Below are positions 34,667 through 43,801 of a DNA stretch of 64,000 bases, piece by piece. The first letter of the stretch is position 1. The number at the start of each line of letters is the position of its first letter. The DNA is from Streptomyces sp. Sge12 (GTDB lineage: Bacteria > Actinomycetota > Actinomycetes > Streptomycetales > Streptomycetaceae), in the NCBI RefSeq assembly GCF_002080455.1, contig NZ_CP020555.1, positions 2,232,001 through 2,296,000 on the forward strand. Direction: 5' to 3'. The position numbers and the translations under genes are program-made. The notes beneath the pieces are model-generated. The model searched no databases, was not told where the DNA came from, and worked only from the letters and a program-made list of their open reading frames with translations.

Positions 34667-35518
34667 ATGAAGATCTCCAAGGCCGCTGCGGCCGCGGCCG
34701 TCGCCGTCGCCCTTTCCCTGACCGCGACCGCCTGTGGCGGCAGCAAGCAGGACGCCGCCAGTGACGGCGGTGCCTCCGGCGGCGCCAAGGACAAGATCGT
34801 CGTCGGCATCAAGTACGACCAGCCCGGTCTCGGTCTGAAGACCCCGGACGGCAAGTACACCGGCTTCGACGTCGACGTCGCGACCTACGTCGCCAAGGAG
34901 CTCGGCTACGAGCCGAACCAGATCGAGTTCAAGCAGGCCGTCAGCGCCGAGCGCGAGAACCTGATCGCGAACGGCGACGTCAAGTTCGTCGTCGCGACCT
35001 ACTCGATCAACGACAAGCGCAAGGAGAAGGTCGACTTCGCCGGCCCGTACTTCCTCGCGCACCAGGACCTGCTGGTCCGCGCCGACGACACGAGCATCAC
35101 CAAGGCCGAGGACCTGAACAAGAAGAAGCTCTGCTCGGTCACCGGCTCCACCTCGGCGCAGAACGTCAAGACCAAGCTGGCCCCCGAGGCCGACCTGCTG
35201 GAGCAGGGTGGCTACTCCGAGTGCCTCACCGGCCTGGAGAACAAGGCCGTCGACGCCCTGACCACGGACAACTCGATCCTGGCGGGCTACGCGGCCCAGG
35301 ACAAGAACAAGGGCAAGTTCAAGCTGGTCGGGCTCAGCCTGAGCAACGAGAACTACGGCATCGGTCTGAAGAAGGGCGACAAGGAGCTCCAGACCAAGAT
35401 CAACGCCGCGCTCAAGAAGATGGTCGAGGACGGCAGCTGGCAGAAGGCCGTGGACAAGAACCTCGGTCCGGCCAACTTCAAGAGCGAGCCTGCCCCGCAG
35501 ATCACCGAAGGCAGCTGA
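34667..35518 (+). CDS. gluB: Glutamate-binding lipoprotein
   Basis: 283-residue type 3 solute-binding protein. Lipoprotein signal with lipobox LTATACGG near residue 24, then two-lobed binding domain (VGIKYDQPGLG, YTGFDVDVATYVAKELG, NYGIGLKKGD). The ATG follows GAGGGAAG with eight-base spacing. It lies 118 bp after gluA and is separated from gluC by a strong stem-loop, which suggests a different expression level from the rest of the operon. Confidence 0.95.
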   Translation: MKISKAAAAAAVAVALSLTATACGGSKQDAASDGGASGGAKDKIVVGIKYDQPGLGLKTPDGKYTGFDVDVATYVAKELGYEPNQIEFKQAVSAERENLIANGDVKFVVATYSINDKRKEKVDFAGPYFLAHQDLLVRADDTSITKAEDLNKKKLCSVTGSTSAQNVKTKLAPEADLLEQGGYSECLTGLENKAVDALTTDNSILAGYAAQDKNKGKFKLVGLSLSNENYGIGLKKGDKELQTKINAALKKMVEDGSWQKAVDKNLGPANFKSEPAPQITEGS

Positions 35519-35523
35519 TTCAT

Positions 35524-35574
35524 CGGTGAGGAGCGTCGCCGCCCGCCTGCCGCGGGCGGCGGCGCACCTCACCG
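35524..35574 (+). terminator. gluB-gluC intercistronic stem-loop (attenuator/stabiliser)
   Basis: 23-bp stem (35524-35546 with 35552-35574), five-base loop, with one A-A mismatch and one G-T pair. It begins five bases after the gluB stop and ends about 27 bases before gluC. Such a hairpin would both partly terminate and protect the gluB mRNA. Confidence 0.75.
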
Positions 35575-35601
35575 GCCATCCTGGGGAGAGCGCAGGGCAT
35601 C

Positions 35602-36276
35602 GTGTTCGATTTTCTTGATTCCGGGCAGTACGACGTGCTCGGAGCCTTCTGGGTGACGGTTCAGCTCACCCTCTACTCGGCGGTCGGGTCCCTGATCTGG
35701 GGCACCGTCCTGGCGGGGATGCGGGTCAGCCCCGTCCCGCTGCTGCGGGGCTTCGGCACCGCGTACGTCAACCTGGTGCGCAACACCCCGCTGACCTTGC
35801 TGATCATCGGCTGCTCGCTGGGGCTCAGCCAGACCCTCGGCATCAATCTGGGCGGCGAGACCTTCAAGGAGACCGGTTTCCGGCTCGCGGTCCTCGGACT
35901 GATCGCCTACACCGGCACCTTCGTCTGCGAGGCCCTGCGCTCCGGTATCAATACCGTGCCCGTGGGTCAGGCCGAGGCGGCCCGCGCACTGGGTCTGAGC
36001 TTCTTCCAGGTGCTCACCCTGATCGTGCTCCCCCAGGCCTTCCGGGCGGTCGTCGCACCGCTCGCCAACGTACTGATCGCGCTCACCAAGAACACCACGG
36101 TGGCGGCGACCATCGGCGTGGCCGAGGCGGCCCTGCTGATGAAGGAAATGATGGAGAACGAGGCGCAGGCCCTCTTCGCCGTCTTCGCGATCTTCGCCCT
36201 CGGCTTCGTCCTGCTGACCCTGCCGACCGGCCTGCTCCTGGGCTGGGTGGCCAAGCGAGTGGCGGTGAAGCGATGA
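35602..36276 (+). CDS. gluC: Glutamate ABC transporter permease 1
   Basis: 224-residue inner-membrane permease of the polar amino-acid family, about five membrane helices. The EAA loop EAARALGLSFFQVLTLIVLPQAFR contacts GluA. GTG at 35602 is used after GGGGAG. Its stop overlaps the gluD start (ATGA), so the two permeases are translationally coupled and should be made in equal amounts. Confidence 0.94.
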   Translation: MFDFLDSGQYDVLGAFWVTVQLTLYSAVGSLIWGTVLAGMRVSPVPLLRGFGTAYVNLVRNTPLTLLIIGCSLGLSQTLGINLGGETFKETGFRLAVLGLIAYTGTFVCEALRSGINTVPVGQAEAARALGLSFFQVLTLIVLPQAFRAVVAPLANVLIALTKNTTVAATIGVAEAALLMKEMMENEAQALFAVFAIFALGFVLLTLPTGLLLGWVAKRVAVKR

Positions 36277-37166
36277 GCTCCGTGCTGTACGACACCCCGG
36301 GCCCCCGGGCCAAGGTGCGCAACTGGATCTACAGCGGGATCTTCGTCGTCCTGTTCGCTCTCGTCATGTGGTGGGCGCTGTCCCTCATGGCGGAAAAGGG
36401 CCAGCTCGCCGCCGACAAGTGGACTCCCTTCGTCACCGACGGCCAGGTCTGGACCACCTACCTGATCCCCGGTCTCCTGGAGACCCTCAAGGCCGGCGCG
36501 CTCTCCATGGTGATCGCCCTCCCGCTGGGAGCGGTGCTGGGCATCGGCCGGCTGTCCGACCACGCCTGGGTGCGGGGGCCGGTCGGCACGTGGGTGGAGT
36601 TCTTCCGTGCCATCCCGGTGCTGATGCTGATGCTGTTCAGCTCCGCGCTGTACGCGCCGCAGTTCATGGACGTCCCGTCCGACACCCGGCCGTTCTGGGC
36701 CGTCGTCACGGGCCTGGTGCTCTACAACTCGGCCGTCATCGCCGAGATCGTCCGGGCCGGTGTGCTCTCCCTGCCCCGCGGCCAGACCGACGCGGCCAAG
36801 GCGATCGGCATGCGCAAGGGCCAGACCATGACCTACGTGCTGATCCCGCAGGCCGTCACCGCGATGCTGCCGGCGCTCGTCAGCCAGCTCGTGGTGATCC
36901 TCAAGGACACCGCGCTCGGCGGCGCCCTGCTCGGCTTCGCTGAGCTGCTCTCCATGAACCGGCAGATCTCGGCCAACTACAGCAACACCATCGCGACGCT
37001 GTTCGTGATCGCCCTGATCTACATCGTGGTGAACTTCGCCCTCACCAGCCTCGCCTCCCAGCTGGAAGGCCGGCTGCGGAAGTCGAAGAAGGGCACCGGC
37101 GCCGTGCTCGGCGCGGAAGAGATCGACGACCCGGTCCCCGGCGCCAACACGGCGGCCGGAGCATGA
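36273..37166 (+). CDS. gluD: Glutamate ABC transporter permease 2
   Basis: 297-residue permease partner of GluC with a longer N-terminal segment and a charged C-terminal tail. EAA-type loop TDAAKAIGMRKGQTMTYVLIPQAV is present. ATG overlaps the gluC stop by four bases. A 13-bp hairpin 65 bp after the stop ends the operon. Confidence 0.94.
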   Translation: MSSVLYDTPGPRAKVRNWIYSGIFVVLFALVMWWALSLMAEKGQLAADKWTPFVTDGQVWTTYLIPGLLETLKAGALSMVIALPLGAVLGIGRLSDHAWVRGPVGTWVEFFRAIPVLMLMLFSSALYAPQFMDVPSDTRPFWAVVTGLVLYNSAVIAEIVRAGVLSLPRGQTDAAKAIGMRKGQTMTYVLIPQAVTAMLPALVSQLVVILKDTALGGALLGFAELLSMNRQISANYSNTIATLFVIALIYIVVNFALTSLASQLEGRLRKSKKGTGAVLGAEEIDDPVPGANTAAGA

Positions 37167-37230
37167 CGCCGGAGCCCCCTTCGGGCGGCTCCCGGGGCTG
37201 ACATCCGGTCAGTCATCCTGCGCAACAAGT

Positions 37231-37261
37231 GTGGTGCGGCGGAACTCATCCGCCGCACCAC
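37231..37261 (+). terminator. glu operon terminator
   Basis: Perfect 13-bp stem GTGGTGCGGCGGA / TCCGCCGCACCAC with loop ACTCA. Confidence 0.88.
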
Positions 37262-37354
37262 GCTGCGTTGCGCCCTCGGGTGTCACTTGACGCAGACACC
37301 TCCAATGGGTTGCATACGTTCTGTGATCACATACCGGACATCGGGAGCCGCGCC

Positions 37355-38977
37355 ATGGACCCGGTGATCGTCGTCGGCGCGGGGCCCGTCGGACTGTCCC
37401 TGGCGCTCGCCCTGGCGGGCGCGGGCGTGCCCTCCGTCGTGCTCGACGAAGGGCCCGGCAAGGAGGAGGTCCGCCCGGCCCGCACGGTCGTCCTGCACGC
37501 CGACACGGCGGCCATGGCCCACCGGCTCGGCTGTACGACGCTGCGCGACGAGGGGGCGTACTTCGCCGCCTGGCGCACCATGCGCCGGCGCCAGGACGAC
37601 CGGCGGATCACCTTCGAGGACCACCCCGCCCCGCTGCACGTACCCCAGCACGCCCTGACGCGCGGACTGCGCGCCGCCGCCGTGGCCCACCCCCTCGTCC
37701 AGCTGGTCACCGACAGCAGGCTCGACGCCGTGGAGCAGGACGACCGGGGCGTCACCGCGCACACCCTGGGCGCCGAAACCACGTGGTGGCGCGGCAGTTA
37801 CCTGGTCGGCTGCGACGGCGCCCGCTCCACCGTCCGCAAACTGCTCGGCATCCGCTTCCCCGGCCGCACCGCCGTGGAACGGCACGCCGTGGCCGCGCTG
37901 CGCACCGAACTGCCCTGGCCCGGCGAGGCCCTGCTGCACCGCAGCCCGCCGCAGGAGGTCACCTCCCGGCCGCTGCCCGACGGGGTGTGGCGGCTGGACT
38001 GGCTGCTCCCGGCCCGCGGGGAGCTCGTGACGCCCGACGCGCTCGTGACCCTGATCCGCGACACCCTCGCGGTGTGGTGCGGTGGCACGACACCCCCGTA
38101 CGACCTGATCGACACCGGGGTCCACACCCTGCACCACCGCCTCGCCCGGCGCTGGCGCGACGGTCGCGCGTTCCTGGCCGGTGACGCCGCGCACCTGCTG
38201 GGCGCGCTCGGCACCCAGGGCGTCGAGGAAGGGCTCCGGGACGCCGAGAACCTCGCGTGGAAGCTCTCTCTGGCCTGGCACCAGGGGGCCTCCGAGGCCC
38301 TGCTCGACAGCTACGAGGGCGAGCGGCGCACGGCAGTCGCCTCCCGGCTGCGCGCGGCCGACCAGGCGATGCCGACGCTGCGGGCGGGCGGCGGGCTGCG
38401 CAGCTACCTCCCGGGGGCCGCGCGTTCCGCCGAGTCCCTCCTCACCGACGGCCACCTGGGGCGGGGGCCGCTGGGCGCGGAGCCCGCGTACGCCCCGCCG
38501 GTCGCCGTGCGCGAGGTCCCGACGGCCACCGAACCGGGTGGTCCGGTGGCGAACGTCCCGGTGACCGCCCCGGACGGGGCCACCGTGCCCCTGCGGGACC
38601 TGCTGGGGCAGGGCCGGCTGCTGGTGGTCCTGGTCGCTCCCGGCACCGGGGTGTGGGACCGGCGCCACTGGCTCGGCGCCGGGCTGATGCCCCGCCTCGC
38701 CGCAGCGGTGAGCGCGCTCCCGGTCCGCACCGACCTGCTCGTCGCGGACAGCTACCCGGGCGCCCCGGCGCACACCGTGCTGCTCGTGCGGCCGGACGGA
38801 CATCTGGCGGCGACCTTCGCGGGGGTCAGCCCGGCGGAGCTGTACGAAGCGGCGGACACCGTACGGGCGGGCGCGCCGGCGTCGCGGCTGCCGGCGCCCT
38901 CCACGCCGTCACCGGCGAACCCGAACGTGTCGACGAACACGTCGACGACCGCGACACCGATCGTGGTGATCGATTGA
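37355..38977 (+). CDS. FAD-dependent aromatic-type monooxygenase
   Basis: 540-residue flavoprotein hydroxylase. FAD site VVGAGPVGLSLALAL at the N-terminus, the DG motif (GCDGARSTVRK) near residue 155 and GDAAHLLGALGTQGVEEGLRDAENL for the second FAD contact. The C-terminal third is a thioredoxin-like domain of the phenol-hydroxylase kind, then a Ser/Thr/Asn tail. ATG at 37355 has GGGAG eight bases upstream. It stands alone between the glu terminator and the cysteine leader peptide. Substrate unknown. Confidence 0.88.
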   Translation: MDPVIVVGAGPVGLSLALALAGAGVPSVVLDEGPGKEEVRPARTVVLHADTAAMAHRLGCTTLRDEGAYFAAWRTMRRRQDDRRITFEDHPAPLHVPQHALTRGLRAAAVAHPLVQLVTDSRLDAVEQDDRGVTAHTLGAETTWWRGSYLVGCDGARSTVRKLLGIRFPGRTAVERHAVAALRTELPWPGEALLHRSPPQEVTSRPLPDGVWRLDWLLPARGELVTPDALVTLIRDTLAVWCGGTTPPYDLIDTGVHTLHHRLARRWRDGRAFLAGDAAHLLGALGTQGVEEGLRDAENLAWKLSLAWHQGASEALLDSYEGERRTAVASRLRAADQAMPTLRAGGGLRSYLPGAARSAESLLTDGHLGRGPLGAEPAYAPPVAVREVPTATEPGGPVANVPVTAPDGATVPLRDLLGQGRLLVVLVAPGTGVWDRRHWLGAGLMPRLAAAVSALPVRTDLLVADSYPGAPAHTVLLVRPDGHLAATFAGVSPAELYEAADTVRAGAPASRLPAPSTPSPANPNVSTNTSTTATPIVVID

Positions 38978-39009
38978 CCGTCTCCGGGACTCCGTGGTTC
39001 ACTCGCGGA

Positions 39010-39096
39010 ATGACCGGCAACGACGTACGCCTGTGGCGGAGGGTCCATATGGACCTGCTCCGCTACGCGGGCTGCGTGTGTCGCCCTTCCTGCTGA
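39010..39096 (+). CDS. Cys-rich leader peptide upstream of cysteine dioxygenase
   Basis: 28-codon ORF ending RYAGCVCRPSC, with three Cys codons in the last eight. An internal ATG at 39049 (15-residue form MDLLRYAGCVCRPSC) has GGAGG seven bases upstream and may be the real start. Short peptides with a basic middle and clustered Cys codons are found ahead of sulfur genes in actinobacteria, where polycysteine leaders act as cysteine-responsive attenuators (recalled). The next genes degrade cysteine, so ribosome stalling here could set their expression. Confidence 0.7.
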   Translation: MTGNDVRLWRRVHMDLLRYAGCVCRPSC

Positions 39097-39174
39097 TTCG
39101 CCCTTTCCTCCGCGCGCCCCGTGCCGTCCACCGGCCTGCGCGCACCTCCGCGAACCCAGGAACGGTCTCCCTTC

Positions 39175-39720
39175 ATGTCTGCACCCGTATCCGCACCCGC
39201 GCACGCCCCCGAGCATGTGCCCGCCGGGGGCCCCACGGCCGCCGAACTCCTCGACTTCGCCCTCCGCACGGCCGCCGACCCCGCGGTCGTGGCCTCGCTG
39301 CCGCTCGACCCCGAGGGCCGCACCTGGATCCGGCTGGAGGGGCCGGGCGGCAGTGAGGCGTGGCTGATCGGCTGGCCGCCGGGCACCGGCACCGGCTGGC
39401 ACGACCACGCCGAATCGCGGGGCGCGTTCGCCACCGCCCGCGGCCGGCTCACCGAGCACTCGCTGACCGTGCGCCTGCCCTCGGAGGGCTGGAAGTCCCT
39501 GGAACTGGCCCCGGACGTCGACCGCCACCGCACGCTGACCGCGGGCTCGGGGCGGGCCTTCCGGGAACACCACGTGCACGAGGTCCTCAACGCCTCGCAG
39601 ACCGAGCACGCCGTCTCCGTGCACGCCTACTACCCCCCGCTCCCGCTGATCCGCCGCTACAGCCGCAGCGGCCCGGTGCTCAGCCTGGAGCACGTCGAGC
39701 GTCCGGCGGACTGGCAGTGA
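39175..39720 (+). CDS. Cysteine dioxygenase family protein
   Basis: 181-residue cupin that oxidises cysteine to cysteine sulfinate with Fe(II) and oxygen. Iron ligands His76 and His78 in GWHDHAESRG and a third His in FREHHVHEV. ATG at 39175 gives an N-terminus with an Ala/Pro-rich stretch. The stop overlaps the rhodanese start (GTGA), so the two are coupled. Controlled perhaps by the leader peptide 80 bp upstream. Confidence 0.92.
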   Translation: MSAPVSAPAHAPEHVPAGGPTAAELLDFALRTAADPAVVASLPLDPEGRTWIRLEGPGGSEAWLIGWPPGTGTGWHDHAESRGAFATARGRLTEHSLTVRLPSEGWKSLELAPDVDRHRTLTAGSGRAFREHHVHEVLNASQTEHAVSVHAYYPPLPLIRRYSRSGPVLSLEHVERPADWQ

Positions 39721-40106
39721 GCGCCCCGATCGGCATCGACGAACTGCTGGAGCGGGTCCGCGCGGGCTACGCGCGACTGGACGCGCAGGAGGCGTACGCG
39801 GCCTCCCGCGCCGGGGCCCTCCTGGTGGACATCCGGTACCAGGCCCTGCGCGAGCGGGACGGGTTGATCCCGGGCGCGCTGGTGATCGAGCGCAACGAGC
39901 TGGAGTGGCGGCTGGACCCGCGGGGCAGCCACCGTGTCCCCGAGGCCACGGACCACGACCTCCAGGTGGTGGTGATCTGCAACGAGGGCTACGCCTCCAG
40001 CCTCGCCGCGGCCTCGCTCCACGCCCTGGGCCTCCACCGCGCCACGGACCTGACCGGAGGCTTCCAGTCCTGGAAGTCCGCCGGCCTCCCGGTCACACCC
40101 GCCTGA
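39717..40106 (+). CDS. Rhodanese-like sulfurtransferase
   Basis: 129-residue single rhodanese domain. Active Cys88 in VVICNEGYASSLAA, a six-residue loop as in sulfurtransferases; the conserved Asp is in LLVDIRYQ. GTG at 39717 overlaps the dioxygenase stop. Likely handles sulfane sulfur from cysteine breakdown. Confidence 0.9.
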   Translation: MSAPIGIDELLERVRAGYARLDAQEAYAASRAGALLVDIRYQALRERDGLIPGALVIERNELEWRLDPRGSHRVPEATDHDLQVVVICNEGYASSLAAASLHALGLHRATDLTGGFQSWKSAGLPVTPA

Positions 40107-40421
40107 CACGCGGGCCCGGTCCCCTTCAGCCCCTCCGGCTTTTGAGGCGCGGCAACGGCGCCGCACACGCGGGACTTCGGGGGTCGCGGCGGCGAGCCGC
40201 CGTTGGGCCTCGGCGTCGCAGAGGAAGAGCGCGCTCCGGTGGGCGAGGTCGCCCCGGTACGTCCTGGGTTCGGCGGTGGGGCCGGCCTTGCGGTTCCTGA
40301 CGGCCTGAAGGGCTTGGCGCGGCATCATGCGAGCACCTCTGCCGCCGCACACGGCGCCGCCTGGCATTGGCGTGCCCCGGTGTCCGGTCCCGGGGGCGCC
40401 CGCCACCCCGGGGCCGCCGGC
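40107..40421. other. Intergenic region, rhodanese / recX
   Basis: 315 bp between convergent genes. It has the common Streptomyces intergenic motif CCCCTCCGGCTTTTGAG near 40133. A minus-strand ORF with a fair ribosome site starts at 40328 but runs into the rhodanese gene; I do not call it. No strong terminator was seen. Confidence 0.5.
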
Positions 40422-40988
40422 TCACTCCCCCGGGTACCCGAGGTCGTCGGCGTCCTCGCCCTCCGTCTCCAGCGCCCGGCGCACCACCCGCAGGGCCATG
40501 CCCTCCGGGTATCCCTTGCGGGCGAGCATTCCGGCGAGGCGCCGGATCCGCTTGTCCCGCTCCAGGCCGCGGGTGGAGCGGAGCTTGCGCTCCACGAGCT
40601 CCCGGGCGGTCTGCTCCTCCTGATCGGAGTCCAACAGCTCCAGGGCCTCCTCCACGAGGGTGGCGTGCACCCCCTTGGTCCGGAGCTCCTGGGCCAGCGC
40701 CCGACGGGCCAGGCCCCGGCCGCGGTGCCGGGACTCGACCCAGGCTCCGGCGAAGGCCGCGTCGTCGATCAGGCCCACCTCCTCGTACCGGGAGAGGACC
40801 TGCTGCGACACCTCCTCGGGGATGCCCCGCTTGTGCAGGGCGTCCGCGAGCTGGCGCCGGGTGCGCGGGCTCCCGGTGAGCAGGCGCAGACAGATCGCCC
40901 GCGCCTGCTCCTCGGGGCTCTGGGGCGGCAGCTCCGTACGGCCCTCACGGCCGCCTCGGCGCTCGCCGCCCCCTTCCTGCTCCCGCAC
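40422..40988 (-). CDS. recX: Recombination regulator RecX
   Basis: 188-residue small helical protein that modulates RecA filaments. Three-helix repeats typical of RecX (CLRLLTGSPRTRRQLADAL, VGLIDDAAFAGAWVESR, GLARRALAQELRTKG). The GTG start is only three bases after the recA stop, and the ribosome site (GAGCTG) overlaps recA, so translation is coupled. N-terminal 30 residues are Gly/Arg/Glu-rich. Confidence 0.95.
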   Translation of the reverse strand: MREQEGGGERRGGREGRTELPPQSPEEQARAICLRLLTGSPRTRRQLADALHKRGIPEEVSQQVLSRYEEVGLIDDAAFAGAWVESRHRGRGLARRALAQELRTKGVHATLVEEALELLDSDQEEQTARELVERKLRSTRGLERDKRIRRLAGMLARKGYPEGMALRVVRRALETEGEDADDLGYPGE

Positions 40989-40991
40989 GGG

Positions 40992-42104
40992 TCAGCTCTT
41001 GGCCACGGCGGCCTTGGCCGTCGTCTTGGCCTTCGTTGCCGGGGCGGGCACGGCGGTGGCCGCGGCGTCGGTCGCGTCGGCACCGGCCTCGGCGGTGGCG
41101 GCGTCCTTGCGGACCCCCACGCCCAGCTTCTCCTTGATCTTCCGCTCGATCTCGTTGGCGAGGTCGGGGTTGTCCTTCAGGAAGTTGCGGGCGTTCTCCT
41201 TGCCCTGGCCGAGCTGGTCGCCCTCGTACGTGTACCAGGCACCGGCCTTGCGCACGAAGCCGTGCTCCACACCCATGTCGATCAGGCCGCCCTCGCGGCT
41301 GATGCCCTGGCCGTAGAGGATGTCGAACTCGGCCTGCTTGAACGGCGGCGCGACCTTGTTCTTGACGACCTTGACGCGGGTGCGGTTGCCGACCGCGTCC
41401 GTGCCGTCCTTGAGGGTCTCGATGCGGCGGATGTCGAGGCGCACGGAGGCGTAGAACTTCAGCGCGCGACCACCGGTGGTGGTCTCCGGCGAGCCGAACA
41501 TCACACCGATCTTCTCGCGGAGCTGGTTGATGAAGATCGCGGTGGTCTTGGACTGGTTGAGCGCACCGGTGATCTTCCGGAGGGCCTGGCTCATCAGGCG
41601 GGCCTGGAGACCCACGTGCGAGTCACCCATCTCGCCCTCGATCTCCGCGCGCGGCACGAGCGCCGCCACGGAGTCGATGACGATCAGGTCGAGGGCGCCG
41701 GAGCGGACGAGCATGTCCACGATCTCCAGCGCCTGCTCGCCGGTGTCCGGCTGGGACAGGATGAGGTTGTCGGTGTCGACGCCGAGGGCCTTGGCGTACT
41801 CGGGGTCGAGCGCGTGCTCGGCGTCCACGAAGGCGACGGTGCCGCCGGCCTTCTGTGCGTTGGCCACGGCGTGCAGGGTCAGGGTCGTCTTACCGGAGGA
41901 CTCCGGGCCGTACACCTCGATCACACGGCCGCGGGGCAGCCCGCCGACGCCGAGCGCGATGTCCAGCGCGGTCGACCCGGTGGGGATGACCTCGATGGGG
42001 TCGTTCGGCTTGTCGCCGAGGCGCATGACCGCACCCTTGCCGAATTGCCGTTCAATCTGTGCGAGCGCGGCGTCGAGAGCCTTCTCGCGGTCGGTGCCTG
42101 CCAT
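40992..42104 (-). CDS. recA: Recombinase RecA
   Basis: 370-residue strand-exchange ATPase and LexA co-protease. Walker [10 protein letters not shown], the [16 protein letters not shown] loop L2 region and [10 protein letters not shown] are all intact; the C-terminus has an Ala/Thr/Lys-rich tail seen in Streptomyces. ATG at 42104 has GGTGGA upstream. LexA-type box GAACATCCATTC lies 106 bp upstream. Cotranscribed with recX. Confidence 0.98.
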   Translation of the reverse strand: MAGTDREKALDAALAQIERQFGKGAVMRLGDKPNDPIEVIPTGSTALDIALGVGGLPRGRVIEVYGPESSGKTTLTLHAVANAQKAGGTVAFVDAEHALDPEYAKALGVDTDNLILSQPDTGEQALEIVDMLVRSGALDLIVIDSVAALVPRAEIEGEMGDSHVGLQARLMSQALRKITGALNQSKTTAIFINQLREKIGVMFGSPETTTGGRALKFYASVRLDIRRIETLKDGTDAVGNRTRVKVVKNKVAPPFKQAEFDILYGQGISREGGLIDMGVEHGFVRKAGAWYTYEGDQLGQGKENARNFLKDNPDLANEIERKIKEKLGVGVRKDAATAEAGADATDAAATAVPAPATKAKTTAKAAVAKS

Positions 42105-42206
42105 GGGTTCCACCCGGTTTGCTTGAGTCGATCGCTTCACGCCACTGACGCTAATGCCTGCCACTGACAATGCGCCTCCACGAGCGCTTCGGCTGTGGAT
42201 AACTCA

Positions 42207-43148
42207 TCAGAATGGATGTTCGATTTCCCTGTCAAGCGCACCACGCCCACCACCGGACGCCCACCCTCCCGCTTCCGCCGGCGGGAGCTGGTCGTCCTCG
42301 TCCGTCAGCGTGTCCCAGGTCGGCAAGGTGGTCCCCTCCGCGGTCGTGATCCGGAGCACCTCGCACCCCATGAGCCCGACGGCGGTCAGGAGGCGTCGGC
42401 GGGCGTCCTCCGCGTCCTCGGGCGGGAAACCTATCCGGATCCGGTGAGGGCGGGACACGTCGTAGGTGAGCAGCCAGTCGGTGTCGAGCGTCGCGAAGTG
42501 GTCCTGCCCCTCGTCGTCGCCCGACCGCCACCCACCGCGGTCGGCGGTGGGAGCCAGCGCCGTGCGCAGGATCTCCAGGCGTTCGGGGTGGGCGAGGGGG
42601 CCCTCCGACAGGATCAGGCACCGGTCGACGCGGGTCCGGAAGGTGTTGAACCAGGGCGCCAGGTCCGGCTCCATGGTGCCGAGCAGCGCGGACTCGAGGC
42701 GGCCGCCGGTCCAGCCCTCGATGAACCCGGCCGCGCCCGTACGGCGCGTCTCGTAGCGGCCCTCGCTGCTCCACACCACTACGGGCCAGTCCTCGGGCTT
42801 CCCCTCGGTGAGCCAGCACAGCCGGTCGGCGTCCATGGTGGTGCCCCAGATCAGCAGTCCGCCCGGGGTGGGGTGCAGCGGATACGGGTACTCCTCCCTG
42901 TCCGGATCGGGCAAGTCCGGCGGGTAGGTGCGCTGCCACTCGATGCCGTTGTACTCGCTGGTGCCGAAGGGGGTGCGGAGGGAGAGGAAATCGCAGAACT
43001 CCCCCCATCCGTAGGTGGCCACCAGCCACTTGTGGTCGCCGGGCAGTCGTACCCCGACCGCGGTCTCGGCGGCGTCCCAATCACCGTGGGCGTCGACGGG
43101 TACGGCCGGCGGCGCCACCGGCCGCGCCGGCGTCGGGTACCCGGTCAC
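42207..43148 (-). CDS. SMI1/KNR4 (SUKH) domain protein
   Basis: 313-residue protein. The N-terminal half has the SUKH-fold pattern (AETAVGVRLPGDHKWLVATYGWGEF, LIWGTT, WSSEG); the C-terminal half is a less clear second domain. SUKH proteins are often immunity factors for contact toxins, but no toxin gene adjoins. GTG at 43148. Its last codons contain the LexA box of recA. Confidence 0.82.
   Translation of the reverse strand: MTGYPTPARPVAPPAVPVDAHGDWDAAETAVGVRLPGDHKWLVATYGWGEFCDFLSLRTPFGTSEYNGIEWQRTYPPDLPDPDREEYPYPLHPTPGGLLIWGTTMDADRLCWLTEGKPEDWPVVVWSSEGRYETRRTGAAGFIEGWTGGRLESALLGTMEPDLAPWFNTFRTRVDRCLILSEGPLAHPERLEILRTALAPTADRGGWRSGDDEGQDHFATLDTDWLLTYDVSRPHRIRIGFPPEDAEDARRRLLTAVGLMGCEVLRITTAEGTTLPTWDTLTDEDDQLPPAEAGGWASGGGRGALDREIEHPF
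42210..42221 (-). promoter_or_regulatory. LexA (SOS) box upstream of recA
   Basis: GAACATCCATTC read on the minus strand; differs from the GAAC-N4-GTTC palindrome at one base. It lies 106 bases before the recA ATG and inside the 3' end of the SUKH gene. Confidence 0.75.
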
Positions 43149-43240
43149 GGCTGGTCACGCCGTACGAGCGCTTCCGCGAAGGGCTGCTTGTACGAGGCGG
43201 GGCAGGGCAGGCAGACGTGGGAGGACCTCCGGCCGCTGCG

Positions 43241-43708
43241 TCACTTGTGCGCCAGGGCCGCCTTGAGGAGCGTGACGGTGCTCACCAGTTTGGGGAGGCC
43301 TTCCGTCTGGACCGTCCTGATGCCCCGGGAGACCTGGCTCGCTTCGTTCTTCGCGGCGCCGTCCGCGCACTCGGCCGCTCCCCGCCTGAATCCGCCGAGG
43401 GCCTCCTTCCAGTACCGCTGGACGGCCTCGTCCGGGATCGGGTCGAGTTTCTCGGCCTTGGCGGTCCGGGCCAACAGGTCCTGGCAGGCGGGCCCTTGGA
43501 CGTCGATCGTCCGCATGCTCACCTCGTTCACCCGGCCGGCGTCATCGGTCAGCTTGCGTATCTGCGACTCGCCGCCGGAGCGGTACCAGTCCTCCAGTTG
43601 CTCGGCCGGAGTCGAGGAGCAGCCGCCGAGCAGCACGGCGGCGGACGCGAGGGCCGTGACGGAGACGGTGACACGGGTCAGTACGGGGACACGCACACGT
43701 AATGGCAT
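43241..43708 (-). CDS. Small lipoprotein, unknown
   Basis: 155-residue putative lipoprotein: basic N-terminus, hydrophobic stretch and lipobox LLGGCSS near residue 30. The mature part is hydrophilic with two further Cys. AGG lies five bases before the ATG. Codon 3 is the rare TTA leucine, so translation may need the bldA tRNA. No family recognised; no clear operon with its neighbours. Confidence 0.72.
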   Translation of the reverse strand: MPLRVRVPVLTRVTVSVTALASAAVLLGGCSSTPAEQLEDWYRSGGESQIRKLTDDAGRVNEVSMRTIDVQGPACQDLLARTAKAEKLDPIPDEAVQRYWKEALGGFRRGAAECADGAAKNEASQVSRGIRTVQTEGLPKLVSTVTLLKAALAHK

Positions 43709-43801
43709 GGAACCTGGAACCCCCCTGGATCGGTCCGACCGATGCTGCCAGCGACCGTCCGGGCCCGTGCCCCTCGTGATGGTTTCGTGACGGGCCGTCC
43801 G

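Noticed and set aside
40125..40328. Minus-strand ORF with a fair ribosome site (AGAGGTG) starting at 40328
   Set aside because: It has no stop before the rhodanese gene and runs through coding sequence; no recognisable protein.
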